Assembly (NCBI GenBank): GCA_033720735.1
Contig: JAWWBX010000011.1
Coordinates: 1-32,140, forward strand
DNA length: 32,140 bases
Direction: 5' to 3'
Source: B8-G4 sp033720735
GTDB taxonomy: Bacteria; Bacteroidota; Bacteroidia; Chitinophagales; Saprospiraceae
The notes beneath the pieces are model-generated. The model searched no databases. It worked only from the letters and a program-made list of their open reading frames with translations, and was not told the origin of the DNA. Below, piece by piece: positions 1-8,219 of this stretch. Numbering within the stretch: the stretch's first letter is position 1; each line of letters begins with the position of its first letter. Both the position numbers and the translations under genes were made by a program.

Positions 1-176
1 CGGTAGTTGAGCAACCACCACGCCTCGACACCTTGTTCCAGCACCCAGTAGGTAATCCCGTACGCCTTCAGATGATTGCGCTGATCCGGATCCATCGGAA
101 TGAGGATATAGGCGGCCGATGCCGTGGTGAACCCAGCGAGGGAAATGAGCAGAACTGTGAGGAGCCGTTTACACAT
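1..176 (-). CDS. Asparagine synthetase B-like secreted protein, N-terminal part
   Basis: Reading leftwards from an ATG at 174-176, the frame stays open to the window edge and gives the first 58 residues of a longer protein. It starts with a Sec signal peptide (MCKRLLTVLL, then a small-residue end TTASA). The mature start reads YILIPMDPDQRNHLKAYGIT and then YWVLEQG and WWLLNYR. This IPMD...NHLKAYGITYW...LLNYR block is what I recall from the Bacteroidota family databases call asparagine synthetase B. That name is inherited annotation, and a signal peptide makes a cytosolic amidotransferase role doubtful. The frame is too short for a standard ORF cut-off and is cut by the window edge. The family call is fairly firm; the function is open. 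Confidence 0.75.
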   Translation of the reverse strand, partial: MCKRLLTVLLISLAGFTTASAAYILIPMDPDQRNHLKAYGITYWVLEQGVEAWWLLNY

Positions 177-760
177 GCGATCTGTAACTTCTTGTCTTGG
201 CAAAAAACGCCCGGGAGGCGGCAAACATTGCGAAGATATTCATTTGAATGAATGCGATGAGACCTGGCGATGTTCACTTACAGGTCGTGCAAATGCCGTT
301 CCATCCCGTGCCCCATTGGTTTGCCAGGTAGCGTGCCTTTGAGGTTACGGTGCTGGCCGGTGGGACGCAAAACGCACCCGATGGACACCTTCGCCGGCCC
401 AACCTTATTCTCGTAAATCGACATAACTATCTGATTATGTGCATATTGCCTCATCAGATGACACCCTGGTCAACGGATTGGATGATTGTGCGTGAGTGTT
501 CGATGTCCTGAACTTACACCGACTGCATACTCCTCTGTCATTCAGCGCCTTACACTTTCTTGCTCCGCACCAACATGCCAATCCATTGCCTGAATTCCGT
601 TTCTCCTCGACTTGGTCAGATACGGTCACCTGCAGCCCCACTCGTTTCTTCAACTCAGGGATTTCCCGCGCAATGCTGCCCGCCATCCGACCGTTGATAG
701 GCTAAACTTCTTGATCAATTATTTGTCATCTTTGTGACCCACTGAAAAACGGCGGAAGCA
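177..760. other. Long intergenic spacer between two divergent genes
   Basis: There is no gene here that I can support. The spacer separates the divergent asparagine-synthetase-like gene and the vWA gene, so it should hold both promoters. Close to the vWA start, CATCTTTG at 727-734 resembles the Bacteroidota -7 box TAnnTTTG with one mismatch, but I find no well-spaced TTG -33 element. For the leftward gene, CAAACATT at 222-229 is a one-mismatch reverse match. A minus-strand frame around 580-690 reads protein-like (INGRMAGSIAREIPELKKRV and onward) but matches no family I know and degrades into Cys/Arg-rich sequence. Confidence 0.5.
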
Positions 761-2860
761 TTGGAATCCCTGCAGTTACAAGTCCCTTCCTGGTATCTCC
801 TGTTGTGTGTGTTGGCGGGCCTGATCTTTGCGGCAGTCCTCTACTTTCGTGACCGGACCTTCCAGGACCAGAAGCCGTTGGTGCGGTGGGCCATGACAGC
901 ATTGCGCTTTCTGAGTGTCACCCTGCTGAGTGCGCTTTTGCTCAGTCCCTTTCTCAAGACCTACGAGCAAACCGTTCAGGAGCCGATCGTGATCGTGGCT
1001 GAGGACAATTCCTCGTCGGTCATGGACCCCATGGATGCGGCTGACTCTGCGGCATACCGGAGTGCGCTCGACCAACTCGCCGACAACCTCGGTGAAGAGT
1101 ATGATGTCCGGCGTGTGCGTTTCGGAGAAGCAGTCGAGGAGGATTCCCTTGCTGATTTCACCGACCAGGTCACCGATATTGCCCAGGTGTTGGAGCAGAT
1201 TGGCGATGTGTACCGTGACCAGAACCTGGGGGCGGTCATCCTCGCCACCGACGGCCTGTACAACCGGGGCAAGAGTCCGCTGTATGTCAATCAAAAGATC
1301 GCGGCACCTATTCACACGATTGCTTTGGGTGACACAACGGTCAAGACCGATCTGTGGGTCCAGCGGGTGCTTCACAATCGCATCTCGTTCCTGGGTGACC
1401 GGTTTCCGGTTCAGGTCGACATCTCCGCGCGACGCCTCAACGGCCGCACGGCAACACTGACTACGCAAAAGATCGAAGGCGGCAATGCCCGCACTCTTGA
1501 TCAAAGGGATATCAGGATTGACAGTGATCAGTTTTTCACCACGGTGGAGATCATCCTGGATGCTGACCAGGCCGGTGTCAATCGCTACCGGACGCGGCTT
1601 TCAGGCATTGGCGGCGAGTCGCAATACAACAACAATTCGCGTGACTTCTATGTCGAAGTGATCGACGGACGGCTCGAGATCCTGGTGCTGGCCCATGCTC
1701 CGCATCCCGATCTGGCCGCTATCCGCGAAATGATCGTCTCCAACGACAATTACAATGTGACAGTGTCCTTGTACAAGGACTTCGTCGGCAACGCGACGGA
1801 GTACGATCTGGTGATTCTGCATCAGCTGCCGAGTGCTCAACATGACATCAGCGCACTCATCGCGGAAATGGATGCGGCCAACACGGCACGCCTGTTCATC
1901 CTCGGAGAAAGCACCAACCTGCCGCGCTTCAACAATGCTCAGGAATTTCTGGCCATCACCGGAGCGCAGCGCACCCCCAACGAAGTCACTGCGATCGTCG
2001 ACAAGAGCTTTCAACTGTTTACCGTGCCAGAAAACCTCGAAGGGCAGATCCAGACCTTTGCACCCATGAGCGCTCCGTTTGGGGACTACGGCGTCGACCC
2101 GTCCGCCAGTGTGTATCTCTACCAGAAGATCGGCAATGTGGATACACAATACCCGCTCATCCTCTTTGGCGAATCGGGCAGCACCAAGGTCGGCATCCTG
2201 GCCGCCGAAGGGATCTGGAAATGGCGGTTGTATGATTTCCTGCAGAACAGCAGCCACGAATTGTCCAATACGCTGCTTTCCAAGTCTGTCCAATTCCTCA
2301 CCGTCAAAGACGACCGGCGGCGCTTCCGCGCTTCTCCTGAGAAAAACCTTTATACGGACAATGAAGCGATCAGCTTCGAGGCTGAGCTGTACAACCAGAG
2401 TTATGAGCTGGTCAATGATCCGGAGGCATTCCTGGTGGTAAGGGACGATGCCGGCAACGAGTATGACTACACGTTCAACAAGACCGACAAGAGCTACGCG
2501 ATCGACATCGGCAAGTTTGCGGTGGGCGACTACCGCTATACGGCGTACACCGACTATGCGGGGCAGCGACAGCAGGTCAATGGACGGTTTAGTGTCCAGC
2601 CCATCCAGCTCGAAAGTTATGTTACCACCGCAGATCACAGCCTGCTGCACGCTCTTTCGCGCAAGTACGGCGGCGACGTATATTACCCGCAGGACCTGGC
2701 TGCCCTGGGAGATCGTCTACTCGCCGATGACACGATCAAGCCGGTCCTCTACCAGAGTGCACGCAACCAGCCCTTGCTCCATCTCAAGTGGTTGTTCCTG
2801 GTGCTGCTTGGCTTGCTGGGACTGGAATGGTTTATGCGGAGGTATTTCGGGGGATATTGA
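761..2860 (+). CDS. Membrane-anchored von Willebrand factor A domain protein
   Basis: This 699-residue protein has two N-terminal membrane helices (about 11-29 and 42-64), a large extracytoplasmic region and a C-terminal helix (about 674-693). A vWA-type domain begins near residue 76: D82-x-S84-x-S86 gives the MIDAS motif, and ATDG at 162-165 supplies the second metal-site loop, so metal binding looks intact. The middle and C-terminal parts look like beta domains plus a glutamine-amidotransferase-like fold, as in similar Bacteroidota proteins annotated as vWA or membrane proteins. The start is a TTG at 761; the reading begins just before the first helix and no better ATG exists upstream. No Shine-Dalgarno is visible. 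The role is probably envelope-associated and the partner is unknown. Confidence 0.85.
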   Translation: MESLQLQVPSWYLLLCVLAGLIFAAVLYFRDRTFQDQKPLVRWAMTALRFLSVTLLSALLLSPFLKTYEQTVQEPIVIVAEDNSSSVMDPMDAADSAAYRSALDQLADNLGEEYDVRRVRFGEAVEEDSLADFTDQVTDIAQVLEQIGDVYRDQNLGAVILATDGLYNRGKSPLYVNQKIAAPIHTIALGDTTVKTDLWVQRVLHNRISFLGDRFPVQVDISARRLNGRTATLTTQKIEGGNARTLDQRDIRIDSDQFFTTVEIILDADQAGVNRYRTRLSGIGGESQYNNNSRDFYVEVIDGRLEILVLAHAPHPDLAAIREMIVSNDNYNVTVSLYKDFVGNATEYDLVILHQLPSAQHDISALIAEMDAANTARLFILGESTNLPRFNNAQEFLAITGAQRTPNEVTAIVDKSFQLFTVPENLEGQIQTFAPMSAPFGDYGVDPSASVYLYQKIGNVDTQYPLILFGESGSTKVGILAAEGIWKWRLYDFLQNSSHELSNTLLSKSVQFLTVKDDRRRFRASPEKNLYTDNEAISFEAELYNQSYELVNDPEAFLVVRDDAGNEYDYTFNKTDKSYAIDIGKFAVGDYRYTAYTDYAGQRQQVNGRFSVQPIQLESYVTTADHSLLHALSRKYGGDVYYPQDLAALGDRLLADDTIKPVLYQSARNQPLLHLKWLFLVLLGLLGLEWFMRRYFGGY

Positions 2861-2950
2861 ACACCTTGTCCACTCCATATCAATTGAATGAGACGTAACC
2901 CGCGCATCGCTATCAGGTCTCATTGGTCAAGCTACCTTGATTCCATAAGT

Positions 2951-3460
2951 ATGCAATCACTGGGAACGTTTGCGGTGGCTCCCCTTCTCTTGATATCGGG
3001 ATGCATGTCACTCCAGAAGACTGTCCGGGAGCACTACCCCGATTTGGATGATCTTGATGTCGTCTGGAAGGGAGGAGCCGTCCACAACGCATCTGCCTAT
3101 GCGAACGAAACCATCTATCTGCTCTCATTGTATGGAGACTCGACCGACCTGCTTGACTATCAATACCTGGTCCTGACCAAGTCCGTTGGACATCGGTCAG
3201 ACGGACGGCCGATCGAAGTGGTCTGCGATGCATTGAAGCTGCCCAAACAAAGGAATTCTCAATTTAGATTGTGCATGTGCGACGACCGGCAAGATCATGG
3301 GCAAAAGACATTTGGTGTCTTCGTGAGCCTGCAGGAAATTCAATCTCATCCCGAATACTTTTACCTGGACAATGCCTACTCCGTCGACACAATCCGGGGG
3401 CAGATCATCAGGATCCGAAAACATCAACTCAGGTGCCAGAATGTGGATCATGGCATTTAA
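2951..3460 (+). CDS. Small lipoprotein of unknown function
   Basis: I do not recognise this family. The ATG at 2951 is chosen because it puts a lipoprotein signal peptide at the very N-terminus (MQSLGTFAVAPLLLISGC, Cys at 18); an upstream ATG at 2888 would add 21 residues of basic, non-signal sequence. The mature protein is about 150 residues, mixed alpha/beta, with four cysteines (VVCDA, LCMCDD, LRCQN) unusual for a small lipoprotein. It lies 90 nt downstream of the vWA gene on the same strand, so the two may be co-transcribed. It converges on the TPR lipoprotein gene. Confidence 0.6.
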   Translation: MQSLGTFAVAPLLLISGCMSLQKTVREHYPDLDDLDVVWKGGAVHNASAYANETIYLLSLYGDSTDLLDYQYLVLTKSVGHRSDGRPIEVVCDALKLPKQRNSQFRLCMCDDRQDHGQKTFGVFVSLQEIQSHPEYFYLDNAYSVDTIRGQIIRIRKHQLRCQNVDHGI

Positions 3461-3576
3461 ATAGAACTGCCCGTCAAATTACCGTGACCCACCTTTCCCC
3501 CTTACCGTATGAGATAGACGGTGACAAATCCGATGCTTGAACCAGATCGATCACAGGGCGACAACTATCTCACGCC

Positions 3577-5199
3577 TTACCCACCTCTGGCAGCCACTTC
3601 AACCTGCGTCATCTGACTGCCTTCCGCAAGTCCCACTACCTTGCTAAAATAAGCGCTCGCCTCACTCTCTTTTCCCAGTTGCTGACAGGCTAATCCGGCC
3701 CCAAAGTAGGTGTTCAGCCGGTTGGCCGCGCCTTCGAGGGATCGCTCGTAGGCGGCCAACGCCTGCTCGGGATTCTTCATCTCCAGGTAAAGATCTCCCA
3801 GCATCTCAAACGCAGGCAGGATCTCACCCGGGGACACGGGGTTCTTGTCAGTCTTACCCTCCAGAGTGGCGCTCTCCTGCATTCTGGCTATTGCGTCATC
3901 CGGCTTTCCTTGACCCAGGGCGATCCAGGCGTCAATGGCATCCTTTTTCACGAGGACCTGGTCGGCCCAATATGCATGCTCCGGTTTCTCCAAAAGCCCC
4001 TGATAGATCTTGTCAAGCGTATCCCGCAACGAGAGCGCGAGGGGAATATCCTGCGTCCTCGCAGCACCCAGAGCGCGGGCAAAATGATGCAGGGCTTCAT
4101 ACTGAGGATATTTCTCCCACGCGATCTGATCCTGGTGCATCAGTTCCAGTGTTGCTGCCGACTGCCAGTTGCGGGTCTCGAGGGCGATGCGCGCCGGGAT
4201 AGCTGCCACCGCGTACGCCGAAGCGGCATTATCATTGACATACTCCATTGCCCTGACCTCATCGAGGATGGCTTTGGCGCTCTCCAGCTGCCCTAACTGC
4301 AGGTACGCATACACCATGTAGTCCAGGGCGTGCAATTGATGGGCTGAAGACAGGCGGGCTCCTTCAACGACACGCCGGGCTGCCTCTGCTGCCGATCGCG
4401 CGTTCCATTCAATAGACTCGTTCCACATCCCCTCCTGGGTGAAGATGTGTGTCGGCATGTGAAGAGCATGCGGAATTGACGGTGCGATCTTTCCGTACTG
4501 GTTTGCAACGTCGATCGCCCGTTCGGCAAGCGCCGGCACATCATAGGCATGGATTGCGTAGTGAAACCCACCAGGATGATCAGGGATGACCTCGATGATC
4601 TCCTCGGCCATCCTGCCCGCTTCCAGATTACGTGCGTATGTCTTGTCGTCCCTGGGGGCATTGCACACCATGGAGAGCGCGTAGAAAGCCTTTGCCTCCA
4701 TGTCCTCCGGACGCTGTGCATAGACCTGCCTCCACCCCTCCTCGTAAGATGCCAGGCGCTCAGGTTCAGGCGTTGTTGTGCTTTCGCCATAGTATGCCCC
4801 CACAGCATCTGCAAATTGTCGTTCTCTTTTCTTCGAAGCCAACCCACGGGCACGCGCGATCAGGACCTGTCCGTGTTTGAGCTTTTCTTCAGAGGCGCGG
4901 TCGGGCCACATCGGATGGAAGTAGGTGAGCGCCTTTCCCCAATGACCCCAGAAGCAGTCGGGGTCACGTGCAATAACCGTATCAAAGACCGACTCTGCCT
5001 CCTCATACGTCATGTGATGGACAAGTGCGAGCCCATAAGCGATCAGAGAGTCGATCGCATCGCTGCACCCATCCGAAAACTGCACCGTCCCGCACAACTC
5101 TGCGGGTGTGATCGTCGCCAAATTTGTTGATTCACGCTCATTCGCACATCCGAAAGTCATGCCGAGCAATGCCACAATGAAAAGAGAAAGATATTTCAT
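3577..5199 (-). CDS. TPR-repeat lipoprotein
   Basis: The ATG at 5199 gives a 540-residue protein with a lipoprotein signal peptide ending in TFGC (Cys18); an in-frame ATG at 5220 would only prepend seven residues. The body consists of helical TPR-like repeats, for example AESVFDTVIARDPDCFWGHW near the N-terminus and PEQALAAYERSLEGAANRLN near the C-terminus. The centre holds HALHMPTHIFTQEGMWNESI, a block I associate with a family of uncharacterised bacterial TPR proteins. TPRs bind proteins, so an envelope scaffold role is likely but unproved. The gene is 74 nt downstream of the Kelch lipoprotein gene on the same strand, suggesting an operon. Confidence 0.8.
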   Translation of the reverse strand: MKYLSLFIVALLGMTFGCANERESTNLATITPAELCGTVQFSDGCSDAIDSLIAYGLALVHHMTYEEAESVFDTVIARDPDCFWGHWGKALTYFHPMWPDRASEEKLKHGQVLIARARGLASKKRERQFADAVGAYYGESTTTPEPERLASYEEGWRQVYAQRPEDMEAKAFYALSMVCNAPRDDKTYARNLEAGRMAEEIIEVIPDHPGGFHYAIHAYDVPALAERAIDVANQYGKIAPSIPHALHMPTHIFTQEGMWNESIEWNARSAAEAARRVVEGARLSSAHQLHALDYMVYAYLQLGQLESAKAILDEVRAMEYVNDNAASAYAVAAIPARIALETRNWQSAATLELMHQDQIAWEKYPQYEALHHFARALGAARTQDIPLALSLRDTLDKIYQGLLEKPEHAYWADQVLVKKDAIDAWIALGQGKPDDAIARMQESATLEGKTDKNPVSPGEILPAFEMLGDLYLEMKNPEQALAAYERSLEGAANRLNTYFGAGLACQQLGKESEASAYFSKVVGLAEGSQMTQVEVAARGG

Positions 5200-5273
5200 G
5201 CCTGAGAAGTTGTGTTCCAAGATAATGATTCAGGAGTCTACTCCGGGATTGATCGGAGCAAGTTGTTTGTTCA

Positions 5274-6200
5274 TCATTGTTTCTCAAACTCCCCGATCAA
5301 AACACTCCGGGAGGTCCCTTCACCGCCTATGAGAAACACCTTGTCACCTGACACAGCGATCCCAAAACGTTGCCTGACGAATGGCATGGGCTCCATCCGG
5401 AACCATGCATCCTGCTCAGGATCGTACTGTTCGATCGGCCCCCGGTCTGCGGGCACACGGCCTGCGATCGCGTAAACCAACCCTTCGAGGGTCACCAGCC
5501 CAAAGAATCCGCGCGCGGTGGGCATGGGCGATCTGGCTGACCAACTGTTACGCACCGGGTCGTACACATCCGCCGTATTGAGGGGGCCTTTATGGTAGCC
5601 ACCAACAACCAGGATCCGGTGGTCAACCACAACGGCCGCGTGTGCGTGGCGTGCGACCGGCATGCTTGCCCCACTGATCCACTCGTCTCCAGCCGGATCA
5701 TAGATGTGTACGGCAGCGCTGTTCTCAAAGTTCCTGTCGTCTGCGCCGACCAACCCACCGAAAACGAAGATCTTCCCGTCAAATGCGACTGCCGCCAGCC
5801 TGCAGGCACGCGTGGGCAAATCCTGGCGCCGCGTCCAGGTATCGCTGGCAATGTCATACCTGTACACTGATGCAGTATAGTGCTGGGAAGTATCCAATCC
5901 GCCGATCAGGTAGAGCGCCTCACCGGTCACCGCCCCGGCAGCAAAGTACCTGGGTAGAGGAGCATCCTGCAATCGCATCCAGGTGCCGGCAGCCGGATCA
6001 AATACCTCGAGGCTACCCTGCCGATTACCACCTGTCACATATACGAGGTCGCCCGCAGTCAAAGCGATATTGTATTGATAATCGTTCTGCGGAGCAGGCC
6101 CTTCCGTCCATTCCAGTGTCGTATAGGACTGCCTCTCAACCGGCTGAGCATGGCAGGCCAGCAATAGGCTGTACATCAACAGAACGGTGGCGATCCTCAT
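5274..6200 (-). CDS. Kelch-repeat beta-propeller lipoprotein
   Basis: Starting at the ATG at 6200, this 308-residue protein has a lipoprotein signal (LLLACHAQ, Cys16); earlier in-frame ATGs up to 6254 would bury the signal behind basic sequence. It then shows about six Kelch blades, each with a hydrophobic strand ending in a glycine pair and a Tyr...Trp pattern: DLVYVTGG, ALYLIGG, KIFVFGG, RILVVGG, LVYAIAG and KVFLIGG, with YDPAGDEW and YDPVRNSW between them. It should fold as a six-bladed propeller on the outer face of a membrane. Bacterial Kelch propellers bind carbohydrate or protein, or act as sialic-acid mutarotases (NanM); I cannot choose between these. It is probably the first gene of an operon with the TPR lipoprotein. 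Confidence 0.85.
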   Translation of the reverse strand: MRIATVLLMYSLLLACHAQPVERQSYTTLEWTEGPAPQNDYQYNIALTAGDLVYVTGGNRQGSLEVFDPAAGTWMRLQDAPLPRYFAAGAVTGEALYLIGGLDTSQHYTASVYRYDIASDTWTRRQDLPTRACRLAAVAFDGKIFVFGGLVGADDRNFENSAAVHIYDPAGDEWISGASMPVARHAHAAVVVDHRILVVGGYHKGPLNTADVYDPVRNSWSARSPMPTARGFFGLVTLEGLVYAIAGRVPADRGPIEQYDPEQDAWFRMEPMPFVRQRFGIAVSGDKVFLIGGEGTSRSVLIGEFEKQ

Positions 6201-6355
6201 CGTGGAAATAACGCACGTCTGTGGACTTCGCATCTGCATGATCCGCTTCATCAAACTGCCCGGTTCATGTGGAGTTACTTTTTGCTTCAGTACCGGCTTC
6301 CGAAACGAGCACCAATCTCCGTCAACAGGACGACATGCTCACATCCCTGATCTCC

Positions 6356-7165
6356 TCAACTTTCCCGTCCGCCCTTCAGTGTTTCCTGATAGGCTTTCAG
6401 CTTCTTCCACTCCCCTTTGGCCGCCATGCGCGCCTGCCTTGGCCAGGTCTTGGGGTTGGCCAATCGATAACGCGGTCCGGCGTCTTCCAGGATCTGGCGA
6501 AGATCGGGCAGTCTGGATTGGGCAAGCCTGGCCCAGGTCTTGATGCCTTTCGCGCGCAGGATCTCCTCGATCTTGGGTCCGATCCCTTCCACGATCTTCA
6601 GGTCGTTGGCTGCGATCTTGCTTCCCATCACTTCGGCGGCAATTGCCAGTGAGGCTTTGGTGCTTCCCTTGCGCAAGGGCTGCGGCTTGCGCGCTGGAGG
6701 TTCCGTGGCCCGCGATGCCTCTTCCTTGTCCTTCTCCGGCGGCGTGACATCGACAGGTGTCCCGGTAGTCACACGCGGGGACGCTGGCACTGCCGGCGGT
6801 GGCTTGGGCCTTGCTTTCGCCGGTGGCTCCGCAGATACCGGGTCCGTCACCTCGCTGATCGCTTTGATCTTGTCAATGGCTTGTGCGTATTGCGACTCCT
6901 TCATGCGCAACGCGTTCCTGGTGCGATCTGCCTCCTGTTGGAGGGTCTGCAGGCGGGTTTGCAGGTCGGCCATCTGGCTCTCCTTGAGCTGGGCGATGTG
7001 GCTTTGTTCTGCCAGTTGGCGTTCCAGCTCTTTCACCCGGCCTTTCACCCATCCCCAGATCAGGTATCCCAGCAGGAGTCCCAGCAGGAGAGTGCCGACC
7101 AGCATCAGGAGGACCTCAAGGGTCGAGTGTGCACAGATACCGGAAAACGGACTTTCTTGAAACAT
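6356..7165 (-). CDS. Inner-membrane coiled-coil protein with C-terminal helix-hairpin-helix domain
   Basis: The 269 residues divide cleanly: a membrane helix (17-40), a coiled coil rich in Glu, Gln and Lys (about 42-100), a disordered Pro/Lys-rich linker (about 104-165), and a C-terminal helix-hairpin-helix module (about 187-240) with NDLKIVEGIGPKIEEIL, the GIGPK-type hairpin that contacts DNA backbone or nucleic acid. Basic residues after the helix (WVKGRVKE) place the long C-terminal part in the cytoplasm. The gene starts 10 nt after the OmpA-family gene, so the two almost certainly share a transcript. Domain calls are firm; the role is unknown. Confidence 0.85.
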   Translation of the reverse strand: MFQESPFSGICAHSTLEVLLMLVGTLLLGLLLGYLIWGWVKGRVKELERQLAEQSHIAQLKESQMADLQTRLQTLQQEADRTRNALRMKESQYAQAIDKIKAISEVTDPVSAEPPAKARPKPPPAVPASPRVTTGTPVDVTPPEKDKEEASRATEPPARKPQPLRKGSTKASLAIAAEVMGSKIAANDLKIVEGIGPKIEEILRAKGIKTWARLAQSRLPDLRQILEDAGPRYRLANPKTWPRQARMAAKGEWKKLKAYQETLKGGRES

Positions 7166-7175
7166 ATGGTCGCGG

Positions 7176-7994
7176 TTAATCAGGTTGAATCAGGCGCAGC
7201 TCAACACGCCGGTTGCGTTCACGGCCCTCCCGGGTATTGTTGCCGGCCAGCGGTTCGAGCTCGCCTTTGCTTTCCACGGTAATCCGGGCTGCTTCCACGC
7301 CTTTCTGCACCAGCGCATCACGCACAGCACTGGCACGCCAGTGTCCCAGATAGTAATTCGAATTGTTCGATCCTTCGTCATCGGTGTGACCGGTGAGGAT
7401 CACCCGCTCATTGGTCTGTGCCAGTCTTCCGGCCACGGCATCGAGATAGGCATGAATTTCCTGGCTAAACTCGGGTTTGGTTGAATTGAACGGGAAATAG
7501 ATCAGCGCCCGGTCGTCGATCTCCTGAACATGTTCATTGTTGATCAGGGTCCGGTAGCGCACCGCACTGAAAAAGCGATCGCGGACGTCCCCCGACAAGG
7601 CGGCGACCTCACTCCTGACTACCACCCGTTCTGGCGCGATGACCTCCCCCAGAATATCACGCACAGCCTCTGCCCGTGCCTGCCCCAGGTCACGGTCGTC
7701 ATCAGGCGGTGTCTCATCGCGGTAGTAGAAGCCCGTGATCTCGAGCATCTGCCCTTGTTCGAGCACCGCAGCAAGTGAATCTTTAAGACCGTCGAAGGCG
7801 GGTGTGGCCACAGGTTTGGCGTCCGACCACCGAAAGACCACCGGTCGCGGGTCTTCGCGGTCCACCTCGATCAGGCCAATCGGATCAGGGGTCAGACCTT
7901 CCGGGCAACACGATGTCTTGATGTGGCACGTATAGGTCCACCACCACATCACCAACCAGAATACCAGAAATATGCTGTACAGGATGAATCGCAT
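7176..7994 (-). CDS. OmpA-family peptidoglycan-binding protein with N-terminal membrane anchor
   Basis: The ATG at 7994 gives 272 residues beginning with one membrane helix (FILYSIFLVFWLVMWWW); a TTG at 8021 would add nine residues. The C-terminal about 115 residues are an OmpA-like domain: LIYFPFNSTKPEF, then VILTGHTDDEGSNNSNYYLG, WRASAVRDALVQKGV and NRRVELRL, including the Asp and Arg that bind diaminopimelate in peptidoglycan. The first half contains a second, weaker copy of the same pattern (LEITGFYYRDE, ARAEAVRDILGEVIAPERVV). With a single anchor instead of a barrel, it should sit in the inner membrane with its domain facing the cell wall. It is the first gene of a two-gene unit with the helix-hairpin-helix protein. 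Confidence 0.88.
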   Translation of the reverse strand: MRFILYSIFLVFWLVMWWWTYTCHIKTSCCPEGLTPDPIGLIEVDREDPRPVVFRWSDAKPVATPAFDGLKDSLAAVLEQGQMLEITGFYYRDETPPDDDRDLGQARAEAVRDILGEVIAPERVVVRSEVAALSGDVRDRFFSAVRYRTLINNEHVQEIDDRALIYFPFNSTKPEFSQEIHAYLDAVAGRLAQTNERVILTGHTDDEGSNNSNYYLGHWRASAVRDALVQKGVEAARITVESKGELEPLAGNNTREGRERNRRVELRLIQPD

Positions 7995-8072
7995 TCCCCA
8001 GGTTGTACGGGAAATTAACAAATAACCGATGATTGCGCAGTGGTTGCCGACCAGCCCGCGAGGCAGGGTCCG

Positions 8073-8140
8073 TTAGAGAATTCCTCCACTTTCGCCGGCC
8101 TTCCGGCTGGCTGGCGCTCCTTTTTTAGAGGATTCTTCTC
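8073..8140. repeat. Imperfect direct repeat flanking a hairpin
   Basis: Two 20-nt copies, TTAGAGAATTCCTCCACTTT at 8073-8092 and TTAGAGGATTCTTCTCATTT at 8121-8140, agree at about 15 positions and bracket the hairpin at 8093-8112. The second copy continues into a T-run. I do not know whether it recurs in the genome. Confidence 0.5.
8093..8122 (+). terminator. Orphan intrinsic-terminator-like hairpin upstream of comEC
   Basis: CGCCGGCC (8093-8100), loop TTCC, then GGCTGGCG (8105-8112) form an 8-bp stem with one G-T wobble, followed by CTCC and six Ts (8117-8122). The U-tract is only on the plus strand, so it would end rightward transcription. No plus-strand gene precedes it: the upstream neighbour is the minus-strand OmpA gene. 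It lies 98 nt before the comEC ATG, so it may stop antisense transcripts from the ompA region or act as an attenuator in a comEC leader. Confidence 0.5.
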
Positions 8141-8219
8141 ATTTTTTTGCGAGGTGTAGAGAAAATTGCAACACTTCTGTGCGGTTGTGGACCTCTGCAT
8201 CCCCGAATTTTACCGGTCC

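Noticed and set aside
1601..2650. Minus-strand open frame of 349 codons across the vWA gene
   Set aside because: Antisense shadow; the plus strand has the intact vWA motifs.
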